From Bacillota bacterium (GTDB lineage Bacteria > Bacillota > Bacilli > Bacillales > Bacillaceae_J), in the NCBI GenBank assembly GCA_023457235.1, contig JAEWMK010000097.1, positions 1-6,926 on the forward strand: a DNA stretch of 6,926 nt. Direction: 5' to 3'. This document shows positions 1 to 6,342 of the stretch, piece after piece (positions within the stretch are counted from its first letter, which is position 1; each line of letters begins with the position of its first letter). A model generated the notes under the pieces. It ran no database searches. It was not told where the DNA came from and saw only the letters and a list, made by a program, of their open reading frames with translations. Made by a program: the position numbers and the translations under genes.

Positions 1-466
1 GCAAGGCCTGCCTGCACGTATTTGCTGGTTAGGTTATGGCGATCGTCACCGCTTTGCTCTAAAAGTAAATGAAATGGTGGCTAATGGAGAGTTAGGTGCA
101 CCAATCGTATTTGGTCGTGACCACTTAGACTCTGGTTCAGTTGCCTCACCAAACCGTGAAACAGAAGGGATGATGGATGGTTCAGATGCAGTATCGGATT
201 GGCCAATCCTAAATGCTCTTGTTAATACTGCAGGAGGAGCAAGTTGGGTAAGTGTACATCATGGCGGTGGTGTTGGTATGGGGTATTCACAACATGCTGG
301 TCAAGTATTAGTGGCTGATGGAACTGCATTAGCTGCGGATAAAATTAATCGTGTACTTGTTTCAGATCCAGGTATGGGGGTTGTTCGCCATGCCGACGCT
401 GGTTATGACATTGCAATTCGAACAGCAAAAGAAAAGAATGTAAAAATGCCAATGCTAGGCAAATAA
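1..466 (+). CDS. hutU: Urocanate hydratase (urocanase), C-terminal part, 5' end outside the window
   Basis: This is the last 154 residues of a protein usually about 550 residues long. The reading frame starts at base 2 and ends with TAA at 464-466. Urocanase converts urocanate to 4-imidazolone-5-propionate, the second step of histidine breakdown, in the cytoplasm with tightly bound NAD+. The window opens inside the urocanase active-site signature (QGLPARICW); the catalytic-region Cys is codon 23-25. Further family landmarks are GRDHLDSGSVASPNRE, the Gly-rich WVSVHHGGGVGMG and DPGMGVVRHADAGYD. Base 1 is G, so the preceding codon cannot be Phe, which the usual signature has there. The gene is intact to its stop, so this is a partial view and not a visible pseudogene. 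A second hutU begins at 6343 in the same orientation. Family assignment is firm. Whether this copy acts on urocanate itself or on a modified urocanate cannot be told from this part. Confidence 0.95.
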   Translation, partial: QGLPARICWLGYGDRHRFALKVNEMVANGELGAPIVFGRDHLDSGSVASPNRETEGMMDGSDAVSDWPILNALVNTAGGASWVSVHHGGGVGMGYSQHAGQVLVADGTALAADKINRVLVSDPGMGVVRHADAGYDIAIRTAKEKNVKMPMLGK

Positions 467-504
467 GAGATAAAGTAACTTTTGGTAATATAATAATGGC
501 ACCC

Positions 505-537
505 AGTATGAGAGCTACCTTAGGTAGCTCTCATACT
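505..537 (+). terminator. Perfect 15-bp hairpin after hutU, no U-tract
   Basis: Left arm 505-519 (AGTATGAGAGCTACC) and right arm 523-537 are exact reverse complements around the 3-nt loop TTA, 38 nt after the hutU stop. The position suggests a transcript end between hutU and etfB. The sequence after it (AGTAAATCAGG) has no T-run, so it is not a canonical intrinsic terminator. It could also act as an RNA 3'-end stabiliser or processing site. Confidence 0.6.
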
Positions 538-613
538 AGTAAATCAGGCAATAAGTAGTCTTGGTATTTTAGAAAATTCGTAGTAAAGTGCACAAAGTAG
601 AAAGAAATGCTAC

Positions 614-641
614 TTGATGCCAAAAATTATTCAGATAAAAT
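614..641 (+). promoter_or_regulatory. Possible sigma-A type promoter for etfBA
   Basis: TTGATG (614-619) and TAAAAT (636-641) are separated by 16 nt and lie 38 nt before the chosen etfB start. Each hexamer matches consensus at four or five positions. A short inverted repeat, AAGTAG (595-600) and CTACTT (610-615), overlaps the -35 element and could be an operator half-site pair, but six-base arms are weak evidence. The rest of 467-679 shows only the hairpin at 505-537 and no gene. Confidence 0.35.
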
Positions 642-679
642 AAAAATAAATAAATTGCTTTAATGAAGGAGAGATGAAA

Positions 680-1453
680 ATGAATATTTTTGTCATGATG
701 AAGCGCACCTTTGATACGGAAGAAAAGATTAGTATTAATAATGGCCAAATTGATGAAAGTGGTGCGGAATTTATAATCAACCCTTACGATGAATACGCGA
801 TCGAGGAGGCAATTGTTCTTCGTGATGAACATGGTGGGGAAGTAACAGTTATAACTGTAGGTTCGGAGGATTCGGAAAAGGAACTTCGTACGGCACTAGC
901 AATGGGGGCGGATCAAGCTGTCCTAATTGATAGCGAAGATATAGATGATGAACTTGACCAATTTGGCGTTGCAACAATTCTAGCAGCTTATTTAAAAGAT
1001 AAGCAGGCTGATATTATTCTAGCTGGCAATGTAGCTGTTGATGGAGGTTCAGGGCAAGTGGGTCCACGTGTCGCGGAAATATTAGGGATTCCGCAAGTGA
1101 CGACCATTACAAAGTTGACTGTTGATGGAGGAAAGGCGGTTATTTCCCGTGATGTTGAAGGAGATGAGGAAACAGTGGAAGTGTCCCTTCCAGTTCTGGT
1201 TACGGCCCAACAAGGCTTAAATGAACCACGTTATCCTTCTTTACCTGGAATTATGAAAGCGAAAAAGAAACCGCTAACAACTCTGGAATTAGATGACTTA
1301 GATTTAGAAGAAGATGATATAGAAGCTAAAATAGAAAAGATTGACACCTACTTACCTTCTAAAAAACAACAAGGCAAAATTTTAGAAGGAGAAACAAATG
1401 AGAAGGTTCAACAGTTAATCTCACTATTAAGAACGGAAGCAAAGGTTATTTGA
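680..1453 (+). CDS. etfB: Electron transfer flavoprotein, beta subunit
   Basis: EtfB pairs with EtfA to form the soluble FAD- and AMP-containing ETF that collects electrons from acyl-CoA and related dehydrogenases. The product is 257 residues, the usual length. It starts MNIFVMMKRTFDTEE, as in Bacillus EtfB. The AMP-binding stretch AGNVAVDGGSGQVGP is at about residues 115-129, and the ETF-beta signature runs from Val154 to about Thr175, ending SLPVLVT. The partner-docking recognition loop RYPSLPGIMKAKKK follows at about 184-197, its Leu188 matching the anchor leucine known from mammalian ETF. Start choice: ATG codons lie at 674 and 680. AAGGAG at 666-671 leaves only 2 nt to the first but 8 nt to the second, and the second gives the expected N-terminus. 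etfA follows after 23 nt, so the pair is almost certainly co-transcribed. The acidic segment LDDLDLEEDD near 204-213 is a poorly conserved linker. Confidence 0.96.
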   Translation: MNIFVMMKRTFDTEEKISINNGQIDESGAEFIINPYDEYAIEEAIVLRDEHGGEVTVITVGSEDSEKELRTALAMGADQAVLIDSEDIDDELDQFGVATILAAYLKDKQADIILAGNVAVDGGSGQVGPRVAEILGIPQVTTITKLTVDGGKAVISRDVEGDEETVEVSLPVLVTAQQGLNEPRYPSLPGIMKAKKKPLTTLELDDLDLEEDDIEAKIEKIDTYLPSKKQQGKILEGETNEKVQQLISLLRTEAKVI

Positions 1454-1476
1454 ATATAAAAAGGGGGAAGGTTATT

Positions 1477-2451
1477 ATGGGTAAAAAAATACTAGTATTA
1501 GGCGAAATTCGTGATGGCGATTTACGCAATGTATCTTATGAGGCGGTTGCCGCGGCTAGAGTTATGGCTAATGGTGGCGAGGTTATAGCGGTTTTATTCG
1601 GTGAATCTATTGATAATGAAATTGAAAAGATGATTCAATATGGAGCCAACCGCGCAGTGAAAGTGGAACATTCAGATTTAAAATCCTATACAACGGACGC
1701 CTACCAACAAGCATTACTACAAGTAATCGAAGTAGAAAAAGCTGATGGGCTTGTAATGGGACATACAGCAATAGGGAAGGATTTGGCCCCAAGGATTGCG
1801 GCGAAATTAAATGCCGGTCTTGTATCCGACGCTGTCAAAATAGAAATGGATGGAGAAGATATTGTTTTTACGACACCTATTTACGCGGGTAAAGCATTTG
1901 AAAAGAAAAAAATTAAGGGTGAAACTATATTAGTTACGGTTCGCCCAAATAATATTACACCACTTGAAAAAGTTGAAATGCTATCTAACGATATTTCAAG
2001 TATACAAGTTGAAATAAAGGATCTTCGTACTATGATTAAAGAGGTTGTCCGAAAATCAACAGGGGGTATTGATCTTACGGAGGCAAAAATTATTGTTTCC
2101 GGTGGCCGTGGCGTTAAAAGTTCAGAAGGCTTTAAAATGCTTGAGGAACTGGCGGAATTATTAGGAGCCGCTGTTGGTGCTTCACGTGGTGCTTGTGATG
2201 CGGAATATTGCGATTATGCTTTACAAATTGGACAGACCGGAAAAGTTGTCACACCTGACCTTTATATTGCAGTTGGCATTTCAGGGGCGATTCAACACTT
2301 AGCAGGCATGTCAAATTCAAAAGTAATTGTCGCAATCAATAAAGACCCTGAAGCACCTATTTTCGAAGTAGCTGATTATGGTATTGCTGGTGATTTATTT
2401 GAAGTTGTTCCGATTTTCATTAAGGAAATGAAAAGTGTAACAGTAGGGTAA
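1477..2451 (+). CDS. etfA: Electron transfer flavoprotein, alpha subunit
   Basis: EtfA carries the C-terminal FAD-binding domain of ETF. The product is 324 residues, normal for the family. The N-terminal half (about 1-190) is the ETF alpha/beta domain that packs against EtfB. The FAD domain shows SGGRG (208-212), SRGACDAEYCDY then QIGQTGK (about 236-256), and the ETF-alpha signature LYIAVGISGAIQHLAG beginning at 262 and ending VAIN at 288. NKDPEAPIFEVADYGIAGD follows. Start choice: ATG at 1477 sits 9 nt after AAGGGGG (1461-1467) and gives MGKKILVLGE. An in-frame TTG at 1450 would overlap the end of etfB and lie upstream of this ribosome site, so it was not used. The strong G-rich ribosome site fits matched expression with etfB. 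The normal context for this protein is fatty-acid beta-oxidation, though other flavin dehydrogenases can also use ETF. Confidence 0.96.
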   Translation: MGKKILVLGEIRDGDLRNVSYEAVAAARVMANGGEVIAVLFGESIDNEIEKMIQYGANRAVKVEHSDLKSYTTDAYQQALLQVIEVEKADGLVMGHTAIGKDLAPRIAAKLNAGLVSDAVKIEMDGEDIVFTTPIYAGKAFEKKKIKGETILVTVRPNNITPLEKVEMLSNDISSIQVEIKDLRTMIKEVVRKSTGGIDLTEAKIIVSGGRGVKSSEGFKMLEELAELLGAAVGASRGACDAEYCDYALQIGQTGKVVTPDLYIAVGISGAIQHLAGMSNSKVIVAINKDPEAPIFEVADYGIAGDLFEVVPIFIKEMKSVTVG

Positions 2452-2457
2452 ATTTCA

Positions 2458-2488
2458 AATCAGGTGGAGAGAATCACTCCACCTGATT
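2458..2488 (+). terminator. 12-bp hairpin between etfA and fadF
   Basis: Left arm AATCAGGTGGAG (2458-2469) and right arm CTCCACCTGATT (2477-2488) are exact reverse complements with a 7-nt loop, starting 6 nt after the etfA stop. Only a weak T-rich stretch follows (GTTTC). It may end or attenuate the etfBA transcript. Because fadF begins about 70 nt further on and acts in the same pathway, partial read-through is plausible. Confidence 0.6.
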
Positions 2489-2544
2489 GTTTCACGTCAA
2501 GGCGCATTTGATTGCCTGTTATGAATCTATACTTTTGTGAATTT

Positions 2545-2570
2545 GGGGGGCGATTACAATTAATTCTTTG
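2545..2570 (+). promoter_or_regulatory. fadF ribosome binding site and non-standard start region
   Basis: GGGGGG at 2545-2550 is the only good ribosome site here. The fadF frame opens after an in-frame TGA at 2538-2540 and contains no ATG or GTG near this site. The in-frame candidates are ATT at 2553 (2 nt away), ATT at 2559 (8 nt away, the ideal distance) and TTG at 2568 (17 nt away, too far). The spacing therefore points to the rare initiator ATT at 2559, while TTG at 2568 is the first commonly accepted start codon. Confidence 0.5.
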
Positions 2571-4640
2571 CAACTCGTAAATATAGCACTGTTTCTCGTA
2601 GTAACAGGCTATGGAGTCTATTTATTTACAATGTTAGTGAAAACTCGGATTGCCTATATAAAGCTAGGTAAAAAAGCTGAATTTAATCGTTCAGTTAAAG
2701 AGCGAGTTAATGATATTCTTGTCAATGTACTCGGACAAAAAAAGCTGTTGAAAGATAAAAAAAGCGGTACCATTCATGTTATGTATTTTTACGGGTTCTT
2801 ACTCGTTCAATTTGGTGCGATTGATTTGATTTGGAAGGGAATTGCCTTTGATTCTCATCTTCCATTAGGCCGACTCTATCCGTTTTTTACGTTCTCCCAA
2901 GAAATCATTGTATGTATGATCTTACTTGCTACTTTTTGGGGCTTTTACCGCCGTTATATTGAGAAACTGGCTCGCTTAAAGCGAGGTTTTACCGCTGGAC
3001 TCGTCTACCTATTTTTGGGTGGTTTAATGTTTGCGACGTTGTTGGCGAACGGAATGGGAATCATTTGGCATGGCGAAGATTTATCATGGTCAGAACCGAT
3101 TGCTTCTGGTATTGCTTATTTATTTAGCTGGCTGCCGCAAAGTGTTGCTGCGGGACTATTCTTTGTTTTTTGGTGGATGCACTTATTATTCTTACTTGCT
3201 TTTTTAGTTTATATTCCACAAGGAAAGCATGCGCATTTAATAGCTGGAGTAGCCAATGTTTATTTAGGGCGGAATAATAAAGTTGGAAAGTTATCTTCAA
3301 TTGATTTCGAAGATGAATCGCAAGAATCATTTGGTGTTAGTAAGATTGAGGATTTTAACCAAAAACAGCTTGTTGATTTGTATGCGTGTGTTGAGTGTGG
3401 CAGGTGTACTAGCGTATGTCCGGCAACAGGAACAGGGAAGATGCTATCACCAATGGATTTGATTGTGAAGATGCGAAATCATTTAACTGAAAAAGGGGCG
3501 GCGGTTACATCAAAAACGCCATGGTTGCCAGCCTTTACGTTTAATAATACAAAAGGAAATCAATTGGCTTTGCGAGGTGCCGCAAGTGAAGAAGCGGCTG
3601 CGACATTGGAATATGGTGTAAATTTAATTGGCGAAGTCATCACGGAGGAGGAAATTTGGGCATGTACGACATGTCGTAATTGTGAAGATCAATGTCCAGT
3701 GATGAATGAACATGTTGAAAAAATTATTGATTTGCGCCGCTATCTAGTTTTAACAGAGGGTCGCATGAAACCAGATGCCCAGCGAGCAATTACTAACATT
3801 GAACGCCAAGGTAATCCGTGGGGCATTAACCGCAAGGAACGTGAAAAATGGCGTGAAAGCTGCGATGATATCGATGTGAAAACAGTAAAAGAAGTGGAAA
3901 AGGCAGGAGATGAGTTCGAATATTTATTCTTTGTCGGATCGATGGGTTCTTTTGATAACCGCAGCCAGAAAATCGCCCAATCCTTTGCGCGAGTGATGAA
4001 TATTGCTGGTATCAAGTTTGCGATTTTAGGCAATAAAGAGAAAAATTCAGGTGACACGCCACGCCGGATTGGGAATGAATTTTTATTTCAGGAGTTGGCA
4101 CGTGATAACATCGAATCCTTTCAAAAGCATAATGTCAAGAAGATTGTTACGATTGATCCACATGCCTTTAATACATTTAAAAACGAGTATCCGGAATTTG
4201 GCCTCGAAGGTGTGGAAGTATTTCACCACACTCAATTACTTGATTTGTGGATTAAAGAGGGAAAACTGAAACCAACAAAAGAAGTAAACGAAGTCATCGC
4301 CTATCATGACTCCTGTTATTTAGGGCGTTACAATGGCATCTACGATCAGCCGCGTGATATTTTACAAGCCATACCTGGTGTAAAACTTGTTGAAGCGGCA
4401 CGAAACCGAGAAAACGCGATGTGTTGTGGCGCTGGTGGGGGCTTGATGTGGATGGAAGAGGATACAGGGACACGGATTAATGTAGCCCGAACAGAACAAA
4501 TTCTTGAAGCCAATCCAACCGTAATTGGAAGTGGATGTCCATATTGCTTAACGATGCTTAGTGATGGTACAAAAGCGAAGGAAGTGGAAGAAAAAGTAGC
4601 AACATTAGATATCGTAGAAATTTTAGAACAATCATTATAA
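2568..4640 (+). CDS. fadF: Membrane-bound iron-sulfur oxidoreductase, predicted ETF:menaquinone oxidoreductase (FadF/EtfD type)
   Basis: This 690-residue protein is predicted to take electrons from reduced ETF and pass them to menaquinone in the cytoplasmic membrane. The N-terminal quarter is hydrophobic, with about five to six membrane segments (near 3-23, 70-90, 109-126, 142-162, 185-216), resembling the NarI-type quinone-reactive subunit. Two cubane 4Fe-4S motifs follow: Cys274, 277, 280, 284 and Cys366, 369, 372, 376, each ending in CP. The C-terminal part has two CCG-type (HdrB/GlpC-like) repeats. The second is complete: Cys583, Cys619-Cys620, Cys657, Cys660, spacing C-x35-CC-x36-C-x2-C. 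The first (about 452-540) keeps the fold-like sequence but lacks the cysteines: Ser458, Asn493, Asp530 and Ala533 sit where ligands are expected. The start is uncertain; ATT at 2559 would add MNS. Linkage to etfBA strongly supports the ETF partner. The family also resembles GlcF/LutA-type proteins, but the fused membrane domain argues for FadF. No FadR operator was recognised. Confidence 0.9.
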   Translation: MQLVNIALFLVVTGYGVYLFTMLVKTRIAYIKLGKKAEFNRSVKERVNDILVNVLGQKKLLKDKKSGTIHVMYFYGFLLVQFGAIDLIWKGIAFDSHLPLGRLYPFFTFSQEIIVCMILLATFWGFYRRYIEKLARLKRGFTAGLVYLFLGGLMFATLLANGMGIIWHGEDLSWSEPIASGIAYLFSWLPQSVAAGLFFVFWWMHLLFLLAFLVYIPQGKHAHLIAGVANVYLGRNNKVGKLSSIDFEDESQESFGVSKIEDFNQKQLVDLYACVECGRCTSVCPATGTGKMLSPMDLIVKMRNHLTEKGAAVTSKTPWLPAFTFNNTKGNQLALRGAASEEAAATLEYGVNLIGEVITEEEIWACTTCRNCEDQCPVMNEHVEKIIDLRRYLVLTEGRMKPDAQRAITNIERQGNPWGINRKEREKWRESCDDIDVKTVKEVEKAGDEFEYLFFVGSMGSFDNRSQKIAQSFARVMNIAGIKFAILGNKEKNSGDTPRRIGNEFLFQELARDNIESFQKHNVKKIVTIDPHAFNTFKNEYPEFGLEGVEVFHHTQLLDLWIKEGKLKPTKEVNEVIAYHDSCYLGRYNGIYDQPRDILQAIPGVKLVEAARNRENAMCCGAGGGLMWMEEDTGTRINVARTEQILEANPTVIGSGCPYCLTMLSDGTKAKEVEEKVATLDIVEILEQSL

Positions 4641-4651
4641 GGCCAAAAATG

Positions 4652-4677
4652 TGGAACACGGGGGACCCCGTGTTCCA
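4652..4677. terminator. GC-rich hairpin terminator between convergent fadF and araC-type gene
   Basis: Arms TGGAACACGGGG (4652-4663) and CCCCGTGTTCCA (4666-4677) are exact reverse complements; with a 2-nt centre the real loop is probably 4 nt. It starts 12 nt after the fadF stop and ends 9 nt from the stop of the minus-strand gene. Read on the minus strand it is followed, after CA, by five T residues (4649-4645), a typical intrinsic terminator. On the plus strand the downstream sequence is only mildly T-rich. It probably serves both genes, best for the minus strand. Confidence 0.8.
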
Positions 4678-4685
4678 TTGTATGC

Positions 4686-6152
4686 TTATTCACTCTGTCT
4701 TTTACGATATCGATTCGGAGATTGACTTGTATACTCTTTAAAAATTTTTGCAAAGTAATTCGGATCTTCAAAACCATTCATGATAGCTACTTCACTAATT
4801 GAAAAATCTGTTTCTAACAAAGTTTTTTGTGCCTTTTGTATACGAAATTGTTGTAAATAGCGTTTAAAAGGTACACCATGATGTTTACTAAAGACATTGC
4901 TTAAATAGTTTGAGGTAATACCAAGCGCAGCTGCTACTTCAATTAATGATAACTTTGTATCCATATACCGCTGTTCTATTAAATCTGCCGCTAATTCCGC
5001 ATAATTTACCTTTAATTCCAACCTTAAATCAGCTACATTCTTCATTAATGTTTGTATGAACAAAATAATTTCTTGAATAATTGTATAAAGAATAGGAGCT
5101 TCTAAGATGATGTTGAATAATCGGCGATAATTTACTTCAATTAAGGCCTTTTGCTGTAAATTGTACTTCAGCATAAATCTACGAATTTGCGCTAATACGC
5201 TTGTGAGATGTATACGTATGGAATCTTGGTCATAATAGATACCTTCGACGGATAAATGGTAAAGAAATTCCTTGATTGTTTGTATATCATTGTTTTCCAG
5301 ACTTTGTATCCATAATTGTTGTTCCTCAGGTGTCAGTAAAGGATCTAATGGTTGGGAAGTAAGCTGCCTACTAACGTAAAAGATATGTTCAAATCCTTTA
5401 TAAAAACGTTGAGATAAGGCCTTCATTGTTTCTAAATAAGTTTCCTTCAGTTGGATTGGCGGCCCATCATAAACAGCTATATTAATGTAACTGCCGCTCA
5501 TTATATGCCATTCTCGAATTAATGCTCTCCCTTTTTTTTCGAATTGCGGGTTTTCTACATGTTCTGTGATACAGATAATACAATTGGACAATGGATAAGT
5601 TTCTATATTATCAAAAATTGGAGTTTCCTTTAACCAATTATATAAAGTTGTCAAATTATGAGGATGCTCAGGTTCAATGATAAAGAAAAGTTTATCCCCA
5701 TGTGCGAAAAAATCTTCACTGCTTAAAAATAGCCGTAAGTAAATATCATTTTGGAATTCACTTGTTCCGGTAGAGTTTGCCGAACCAATTTTTTTCTTTG
5801 TAGAAGTGTTAATCAAAAATTTTAAATGATTTAAATCAACAGGTTTGACAAAAAAATGAGTTACTTGCATCTGAATAGCCTTTAAAGCGTGCTGAAATAG
5901 AGGTTCGGCAGTGATAGTAAAAATTTCAGTTCCATCTTTTCGAGCTAATTTGAAAAAAGAAACATCGTCCTGGGCCTTTACTAATTCAATTTCAACAATT
6001 ATAACATCGGGATGTATTTGTTGATAAAGCTGGTGTAGCTGTTCCATGGATTTCAAAATGGATATATTCAGCTCGTTTAATAAATAGGATTGCAAGAACC
6101 ATTTAAGACCATTTGCCTCTGTAGTATCTCTGTCAATAATAAATATATTCAT
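4686..6152 (-). CDS. AraC-family transcription regulator with degenerate receiver domain (YesN-like)
   Basis: This is a 488-residue predicted DNA-binding regulator. Residues 1-115 resemble a response-regulator receiver (MNIFIIDRD start; Thr81 and Lys103-Pro104 in place). However, the phospho-acceptor position in DVIIVEIEL is Glu54 instead of Asp, and the second acidic-pocket residue is Arg8. Normal two-component phosphorylation is therefore doubtful. Residues about 130-265 look like the degenerate GGDEF-like middle region of Firmicutes YesN-type regulators (INIAVYDG, then ETMKALSQRFYKG). About 275-385 is a helical linker. The C-terminal 100 residues hold two helix-turn-helix motifs: LSLIEVAAALGITSNYLSNVF (402-422), and the AraC signature region from about 451 to 482 (ISEVAIMNGFEDPNYFAKIF, then SPNRYR). 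ATG at 6152 has AAGGTG (6166-6161) 8 nt upstream. No sensor kinase is beside it. It is divergent from hutU at 6343, which makes hutU its likeliest target; effector and sign of control are unknown. Confidence 0.9.
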   Translation of the reverse strand: MNIFIIDRDTTEANGLKWFLQSYLLNELNISILKSMEQLHQLYQQIHPDVIIVEIELVKAQDDVSFFKLARKDGTEIFTITAEPLFQHALKAIQMQVTHFFVKPVDLNHLKFLINTSTKKKIGSANSTGTSEFQNDIYLRLFLSSEDFFAHGDKLFFIIEPEHPHNLTTLYNWLKETPIFDNIETYPLSNCIICITEHVENPQFEKKGRALIREWHIMSGSYINIAVYDGPPIQLKETYLETMKALSQRFYKGFEHIFYVSRQLTSQPLDPLLTPEEQQLWIQSLENNDIQTIKEFLYHLSVEGIYYDQDSIRIHLTSVLAQIRRFMLKYNLQQKALIEVNYRRLFNIILEAPILYTIIQEIILFIQTLMKNVADLRLELKVNYAELAADLIEQRYMDTKLSLIEVAAALGITSNYLSNVFSKHHGVPFKRYLQQFRIQKAQKTLLETDFSISEVAIMNGFEDPNYFAKIFKEYTSQSPNRYRKRQSE

Positions 6153-6342
6153 TGTATAATCACCTTATTAAAGTAAAGAAATTTATATAGTTTCTATTAT
6201 ATAATTAAATTGTAATAAATAACATATATAATTACTGTTTTGTTTTTGGTTATTCTATATTTTTTAAGTAGATTAATAATTATAATAATTAATATACAGT
6301 AAGGGAATTTTATTATTCTAAAATTTTAAGGGAGAGATAATC
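6153..6342. promoter_or_regulatory. AT-rich divergent regulatory region between araC-type gene and hutU
   Basis: This 190-bp gap is about 16% G+C by hand count, far below the genes around it, and must hold promoters for both divergent genes. Candidate -10 elements are TATAAT at 6281-6286 and TATATT at 6256-6261 for hutU, and TATAAT on the minus strand at 6201-6196 for the regulator. None has a good -35 partner, which would fit activator-dependent promoters but is also expected by chance in such AT-rich DNA. TTATTCTA occurs twice (6250-6257 and 6313-6320), 63 bp apart, and ATTAAT arms flank the 6281 box (6272-6277, 6288-6293). No CcpA site, sigma-54 site or HutP-type leader was recognised. Confidence 0.5.

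Noticed and set aside
467..679. FadR operator or small gene upstream of etfB
   Set aside because: No TGAATGA/TCATTCA-like palindrome and no supported short open frame were found.
569..832. 87-residue open frame on the minus strand over the etfB start
   Set aside because: It overlaps the well-supported etfB and its promoter region, has no recognisable domain and looks like AT-rich shadow sequence.
1450..1476. TTG start giving EtfA nine extra residues
   Set aside because: It is upstream of the ribosome site at 1461-1467, which fits ATG 1477; the shorter form has the family's usual N-terminus.
2508..2533. TTGATT and TATACT as a fadF promoter
   Set aside because: The spacer is only 14 nt, too short for a normal sigma-A promoter; kept only as a remote possibility.
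3740..4057. 105-residue minus-strand open frame opposite fadF
   Set aside because: It is antisense to conserved fadF coding sequence and has no recognisable domain.
4051..4269. 72-residue plus-strand open frame inside fadF
   Set aside because: It lies wholly within fadF in another frame, with no recognisable family.
4346..4777. 143-residue minus-strand open frame across the fadF and araC 3' ends
   Set aside because: It overlaps both real genes and spans their terminator hairpin.
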